Shown here: piece by piece, positions 58,957 through 64,000 of the stretch | How the letters are laid out: each line of letters opens with the position of its first letter | How positions within the stretch are numbered: position 1 is the first letter of the stretch | Assembly: GCF_029168945.1 (NCBI RefSeq) | Contig: NC_083607.1 | Span: forward strand, 15,022,001-15,086,000 | Reading direction: 5' to 3' | From: Cannabis sativa | Lineage: Eukaryota; Streptophyta; Magnoliopsida; Rosales; Cannabaceae | DNA length: 64,000 nt | Translations under genes and position numbers: made by a program | Notes under the pieces: generated by a model | What the model saw: only the letters and a program-made list of their open reading frames with translations | The model's database searches: none | What the model was told of the DNA's origin: nothing

Positions 58957-61560
58957 TGTTGATGCCTTCTTAAGGCACCCTTGGATCTACATGCTTAGAA
59001 CCAAGTGTGAGGCTTACCAACCTTTATTACCTTCAAAACATAGGTTGAGCTTCAGTTTGGTTTCAAAATTACACTAATCCAATTTGATTGAGAATACCAA
59101 GCTTTCACCAATCTTTTACAAGAACATGGTATAGTTCATAGAGTCTCATGTCCTCACACCAATGAACAAAATAGAGTGGTTGAGAGGAAACATAGGCACA
59201 TTGTTAAAAGTAGTTTAACTCTTCTAGCTCATGCTTATTTTCCACTTAAGTATTGGGGTGAAGCCTATATGACTGCTGTCTTTCGAATAAATAGAATGCC
59301 TACTCCATAATTACATTTCAAGTCTCCTCTTAAGATTTTATTTAACACACAACATGATTATTCTACTCTTAGGGTCTTTGGTTGCTTATGCTATCCAAAT
59401 CTTAGATCCTATAATCGTGTTAAACTCCAATATAGATCTATATCATGTGTCTTTCTTGGTTATAGCATATCACATAAAGGATACAAATGCTTATCCAAAG
59501 ATGGCAAGCTTTACATTTTGAGGGATGTTCTCTTTGATGAGAATGGATTTCCCGTCAGTTAAGCTACCTTTTTGGCTCAACCTGGATCTAGTATTACATT
59601 AGCTCACACACTTGTGCCTACCAACATAACCAACATGTCTCACACAAACCAATTTGTCCCAGCTCCTTTTGTTTCAAACACCTGGTCACAACCTATGCAG
59701 GTTCATCCTGTGATTCCAGTTACTAGTTTCATAGCTGAACCACAAGTAGCTGTCACCACAGAAGCCTTGCCCCCCACCTCGTCTATACCACAACCACCCA
59801 TTAAATCACCTATGTTTGCTCCTACCATCCCTAATCCATCTTAAAATACTCAAACATTACAACTTGTACCTCAACCTGACCCACAAACACAATTACCAAC
59901 AATTAACACAAACTCTTAGGATAACAGTTCTATTGTTCCCCCAAAAGCTAACTCCAACTCTCATCCCATGCGAACCAGGTCCAAGTCAGGCATTACCAAG
60001 CCAAAAGTTCTCATGGCATTCTTGTATATCCTACATCCATCAAAACTTTTCTCCTTGACAGCAAATGGTTTGCTACGATGGGAACAAAAATAAAAGCTTT
60101 GATAAGAGACAAAACTTGGACACTTGTTCTACACCCTGATGGTGTGACACTAATTGGTTGCAAGTGGGTATATAGAATAAAAGAAAATGTTGATGGCTCA
60201 GTTTCCAAGTTTAAGGCTCAGTTGGTACGTAGCAAAAGGATACCATCAACAAGCTAGTTATGATTTTAATGAAACTTTTAGCCCTATGATTAAACCAGTA
60301 ACTATTCAGGGTGGTGCTTAATATTGGTGTCACTAACAATTGGCCAATTCGACAACTTGATATTGACAATGTCTTCTTGAATGGTGACTTACAAGAAGAC
60401 ATATATATGGTCCAACCACCAGGCTTTATTGATCAAAGTTGTCTTGAGAAGGTGTGCAAACTCAACAAAGCTCTATATGGTTTAAAGCAAGCTCCGAGAG
60501 CTTGGTTTGAAAAAATATCCACTATTGTGGTCAATTTTGGTTTTTCCTCTGCAAAATCAGATCAATCATTGTTTTTCAAAAGCAACCACTACACTCACAT
60601 TATATGTTCTTGTATATGTTGATGATATACTCATCACAAGAAATGATAACAATGTTGTCTCCCATCTCATAAAAGCTTTGACCAATACATTTTCTCTAAA
60701 AGATCTTGGCAACATGTCATACTTCCTAGGCATTCAAGCCATTCCAATTGACAATGGGATTCTATTATCTCAACAAAAGTGCATTCAAGATCTTCTTTGC
60801 AAAGTTCAAATGCAAGGAGTAGACTTAAAGCTCTCCTATGAACAGTGGCTTGAGGTTATCACATTTTGGAAGTGATCATGTTGAAGACCCCACTCTCTAC
60901 AAGTCCATTGTTGGGGCTCTACATTATGCTTGCATCACCTGACCAAAATTTTCCTTTACTGTCAATAAGGTTTGTTAGTTTATGCATCAACCTCTTCAAT
61001 CTCATTGGATTGCTGTAAAATGAATTCTGAGGTATTTGGTAAGTACCTTAGATTATGGTCTTCAAATACTAAAGGATTCTTCTCTTCATATACAAGCATA
61101 TTGTGATACAAATTGGGCTATAGATCCAAATGATCGAAGATCGACAACTGGTTACTGTTTGTTTTTGGGAGAAAGCTTAGTTGCATGAAAATCTAAGAAA
61201 TAAACCACCATCTCGAGATCATCAACCAAAGTTGAATTTTGAAGTTTGGCTACTGTTGTCACTGAGATTTCCTAGCTGCAATCTTTGTTGTCTTAGCTCC
61301 ATATGAAGACAACTATTACACCCTCTATTTGGTGTGATAATTGGAGTTCCATAATGCTAGCAGCTAACCCTGTATTACAAGCTCGCAAAAAAACATATTG
61401 AGATTGACCTCTACTTTGTTCGAGATAAAGTTCTCAATAAAGAAATTCAAGTTTCTCATGTCCCTGTAGAACACCAAATAGCAGACTGCCTAACAAAGCT
61501 AATTTCTAACAATCGTTTTCTTCAGTTTCATGACAAACTAAATGTCTTGTACTCAAGCAC
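58957..61560 (+). pseudogene. Copia fragment: integrase, RT, RNase H (Ale/Retrofit-like)
   Basis: Begins inside integrase (VDAF.R, then IYMLRTKCEAYQ). HGIVHRVSCPHTNEQN and VVERKHRHIV follow near 59130-59215, then LRVFGCLCYPNLRSYNR and VFLGYSISHKGYKCL to about 59560. A proline-rich linker spans 59572-59844. [13 protein letters not shown] block near 60220, QLDIDNVFLNGDLQEDIYM and YGLKQAPRAWFEK (60311-60530), then after a frameshift LVYVDDILI near 60610 and FLGIQ. RNase H: RSTTGYCLFLG near 61140 and the tail HIADCLTK-like near 61480. Unrelated to E1-E6; the style fits the Ale/Retrofit lineage. Frameshifts and stops inactivate it. Confidence 0.82.
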
Positions 61561-61566
61561 ACTTGG

Positions 61567-61797
61567 TTTGAGGGGGACTACTAAGGAAACTGAAGCTGAG
61601 TTGTCCACTTAGTTAGTATTTCTGTTATGGTTGTTATGCTTTCTATTGCAACTAATTGAGCTTCTTTCCTTTCTTGGTATAGTGTATAAAAGCATGTAAC
61701 ACTCTATTTTTTAGTAATCAATACAATTTTTAATTCTTTCTCTATCTTCTTTCTTCTCTCTCTTCTCTCTTCTCCTTCATTTTCGTTTACACCAAAC
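61567..61797 (+). repeat. Polypurine tract and short 3' LTR of the Copia fragment
   Basis: TTTGAGGGGGAC at 61567-61578 is the polypurine tract. The following about 210 bp hold a TATA box (GTGTATAAAAGC near 61682) and a CT-rich end running to about 61780. A short LTR is usual for Ale-like Copia. Exact termini are unclear because no partner LTR is present. Confidence 0.6.
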
Positions 61798-64000
61798 ACC
61801 ATTATACATAACGAATGCAAAAGTAGTTGAACCTGTGATCCACAAACATTTAAATAAAATAAAATTTAGAACGAAAATCTAACAGAAAATTGATAAAAAA
61901 ATTCTCAAAAAACCATAAATCTGTCAAGCATCAAACTCATATCGGACCAATATTGGACCCCATATGATAAATTCCAACAAAAAACTATTGGACATAACTA
62001 TCGGACCCATCGAACATGACATCAGACAAGGCATATAAAACAAAATTCTAAGTGGCATCGAACACAATATCGGATAGACCATTGGGACACTAATAGGGCA
62101 TTGAACTATCCCATTGGGCCTATGTAAACATCCCTTATCTCGAATCAGATCTAACCATCGGGCCACCATCAGATCTCTTTCGGAAATCATCAGGCCAGAT
62201 GAAAAAAAAAACCAAAAACTAGAAAAATTACAGAATACTTAAAGAACTATTTTCACACAAAAAATAGCATAAAACAACAACAACTAACAGATCAACTATC
62301 GAAACAACATTATAAACTAAATATAACAACCAACAACAAGATTAAACAAAAAAAATCATTACCTATTGAATTCATGTATGATGCTTTATCCAAAAAAAAA
62401 AAAAAATATTAACCACCAAAGTACCGAGCTTGTAGTATAGTTTATATAAAAAGAAAAATTGTGTTATTTGGTGATGAAATGAGTGAAGAGAATGAGATTT
62501 GTGAGTAAGATTGAGAGAAAAGAGAAGAGACAAGAGATGGGTGAAAGGAAGAAAGAAGAAATGTTCTTTTTTTGAATTATAAGGGTATTATGGGGATTAG
62601 ACTTATTATTAGTCTACTCTCTAAATATTGCACAATAACTTGAGAATAATTTTCTACAAAATGTATGCATGTGTTTTTTTTTTTTTTTTTTTTTGATAAT
62701 TAAATTTTTTTTTTTTTTTTGTTATGCATGTAAATTTCTCTAAATAAATAAACGAAGGTGAGGCAGCTTTGACTAAGTCCACTTGGCAAAATAAGAAAAG
62801 ATTTCACGCACCACGTTGAAGCGCGTGCAAAGTAAGATTTATTGAGTCCGTAGATGAAGGTGGCAACTGCCAAGTAAAGTCCTCATAAACTGACAAAGCA
62901 GACCTTTGTCGGCTAGCAAGACTTGACACAACACGCGTCACGCGCTTCGAAGCTGCGAAAGGGCTCGATCAAACTAACTTGGACATACGTTAAATATTAT
63001 GTACTCTCAATTGTATTTGTATATATATAAAAAAATATATTATGTACTGTCAGACCACGATATTATTTATACGTATGAAAATCTCTATACTGTACTTTTA
63101 TACACTCATCATACTAGGGTAGCAGATCGAGAGAGAGAGAGAGAAGAATAGAAAAGAAAAGAAACAAGGGAATGGAATTTTTGGTGTGTGGAATTGAGTG
63201 GGCATTTTGGCGTCTTTTGAGAGACCTGTCTTTTTTCTGTTACCAAGTTTATTATATTATTTATAATTAAATATATGAAACAAAATTTAGGCCACACAAA
63301 GACCAACCCGATCTTACTATGATTATTTTGAGATCTCTATACAATCTCACACTCTCTGCATGTCTCTATTCTTTTGTCAATCCTAGTCTCCCTCTCGCAC
63401 TCACACATGATAAACATTATAAGTACATTCACATATTATTACTAAATCATTCATTTCCTTTTCATATATATAATACATATACATATATATGCCCTTTCAC
63501 TCTGGCATGTTCTACATATATACTAGAACCTAACCTAATAACCAACCACTATAATGCTTTGTCCATCTCATCAATTATTGGGAATATGTACATATTGTAT
63601 AATAATTATAATATTATAGCTATTAATTATCTCTTGAACCATAGTAAAGTAATTTGTACGTGTATACATACATATATAATAATTTAATAATACGCTCTCT
63701 TTCTTACATTTTGGTCTCATATATATATAAATATAAATATCTTTAAACATATATTACTACGCAAATAAAATGTTTGATGATGATAGACATATATATGTCA
63801 TTAATTCGAAAAGAGACTCGCATAATTTTTATATTACACGTTACTATAGTGTGTACTTTGAGAACAAGAATACCTACAAAAAGCATTTTATATATATATA
63901 TATATAAATATTTTTCTAGAAAAGAGTGGACATCGAAGTAAGGAAATTATGGCACCAGAATAAGCAACACTACTTACAGGAATAGGACTAACTTATAGTA
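61798..64000. other. Low-complexity intergenic DNA, no gene recognised
   Basis: No protein family or RNA gene recognised. It contains a tract with recurring ATCGGACC/ATCGGGCC words (61930-62200), poly-A at 62392-62406, poly-T at 62674-62694 and 62705-62720, a GA-rich run near 63130-63155, and TA runs near 63470 and 63890-63910. A more complex, GC-richer patch at 62760-62990 includes ACGCGT, CACGTT and the perfect palindrome GCTTCGAAGC (62944-62953). It could be upstream DNA of a gene beyond the window, but nothing here proves it. Confidence 0.6.
61930..62200. repeat. Tract with dispersed ATCGGACC-like words
   Basis: Variants ATCGGACC, ATCGGACCC, ATCGGATAG, ATCGGGCC and ATCAGGCC recur about every 20-50 bases. 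The minus-strand frame 61924-62190 arises from this tract and shows no recognisable domain. Confidence 0.45.

Noticed and set aside
61924..62190. 88-codon minus-strand frame
   Set aside because: Produced by recurring ATCGGACC-like words; no homology recognised.
62760..62990. Promoter of a host gene
   Set aside because: ACGCGT, CACGTT and a 10-bp palindrome are suggestive, but no transcript start or coding exon can be seen within the window, so I do not call it.
63319..63687. 122-codon frame near the right end
   Set aside because: Low-complexity composition (Ile, Tyr, Leu, His repeats from TA/CA-rich DNA), no recognisable domain, no promoter or splice context.
1..64000. CRISPR array, prokaryotic operon, viral integration or organelle DNA
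   Set aside because: No short regularly spaced repeats, no ribosome-binding-site-led gene clusters, no chloroplast or mitochondrial genes, and every recognisable protein is a plant LTR-retrotransposon product.

Overview
This 64 kb window is AT-rich nuclear DNA from a flowering plant, probably a eudicot; I cannot name the genus from sequence alone. It is almost entirely nested LTR retrotransposons. I find no cellular gene, tRNA, rRNA, CRISPR array or prokaryotic signal. The only protein-coding frame that looks intact is a retrotransposon Gag (40424-41290, minus).

Layout. Six copies of one long-LTR Ty1/Copia family dominate; I call them E1 to E6. Their LTRs are about 1.83-1.91 kb, begin TGTTGG and end CCAACA, and the primer-binding sites resemble initiator tRNA-Met. 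E1 (minus) is cut by the left edge: leader 1-616, 5' LTR 617-2510. E2 (plus) spans 3680-30697 with target duplication AGACT. Its 5' LTR was hit twice by relatives: E3 (plus, 3866-13554, duplication GTCAG) and E4 (minus, 13988-21592, duplication TCTAT). E5 (minus, 36686-46919) is inserted in the gag of a Ty3/Gypsy element. E6 (plus, about 49196-56176) has lost its 5' end and is fused to the protease of the same Gypsy element. Around these lie older fragments: the 3' part of a Gypsy element with minus-strand ORF remains (about 2511-3674 and 30703-34159) and a likely 3' LTR (34160-34987); a Tat-like Gypsy gag and protease (36206-49195, split by E5); another Tat-type Gypsy with protease, RT, RNase H and a second RNase H (56177-58956); and a Copia fragment with integrase, RT, RNase H and a short LTR (58957-about 61797). 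The last 2.2 kb (61798-64000) is low-complexity, microsatellite-rich DNA.

How the parts relate. E2, E3, E4 and E6 have no gag. Where E5 carries gag, they carry a diverged second copy of the leader module that lies just before it. E2, E3 and E6 also share the same broken pol, so the family probably moved as non-autonomous DNA using proteins made elsewhere. E5 keeps an open gag but a decayed pol. The most instructive single junction is in E2: directly after its 5' LTR come 17 bases of the DNA that flanks its 3' LTR, and the primer-binding site is gone. This looks like a fossil of a repair or recombination event.
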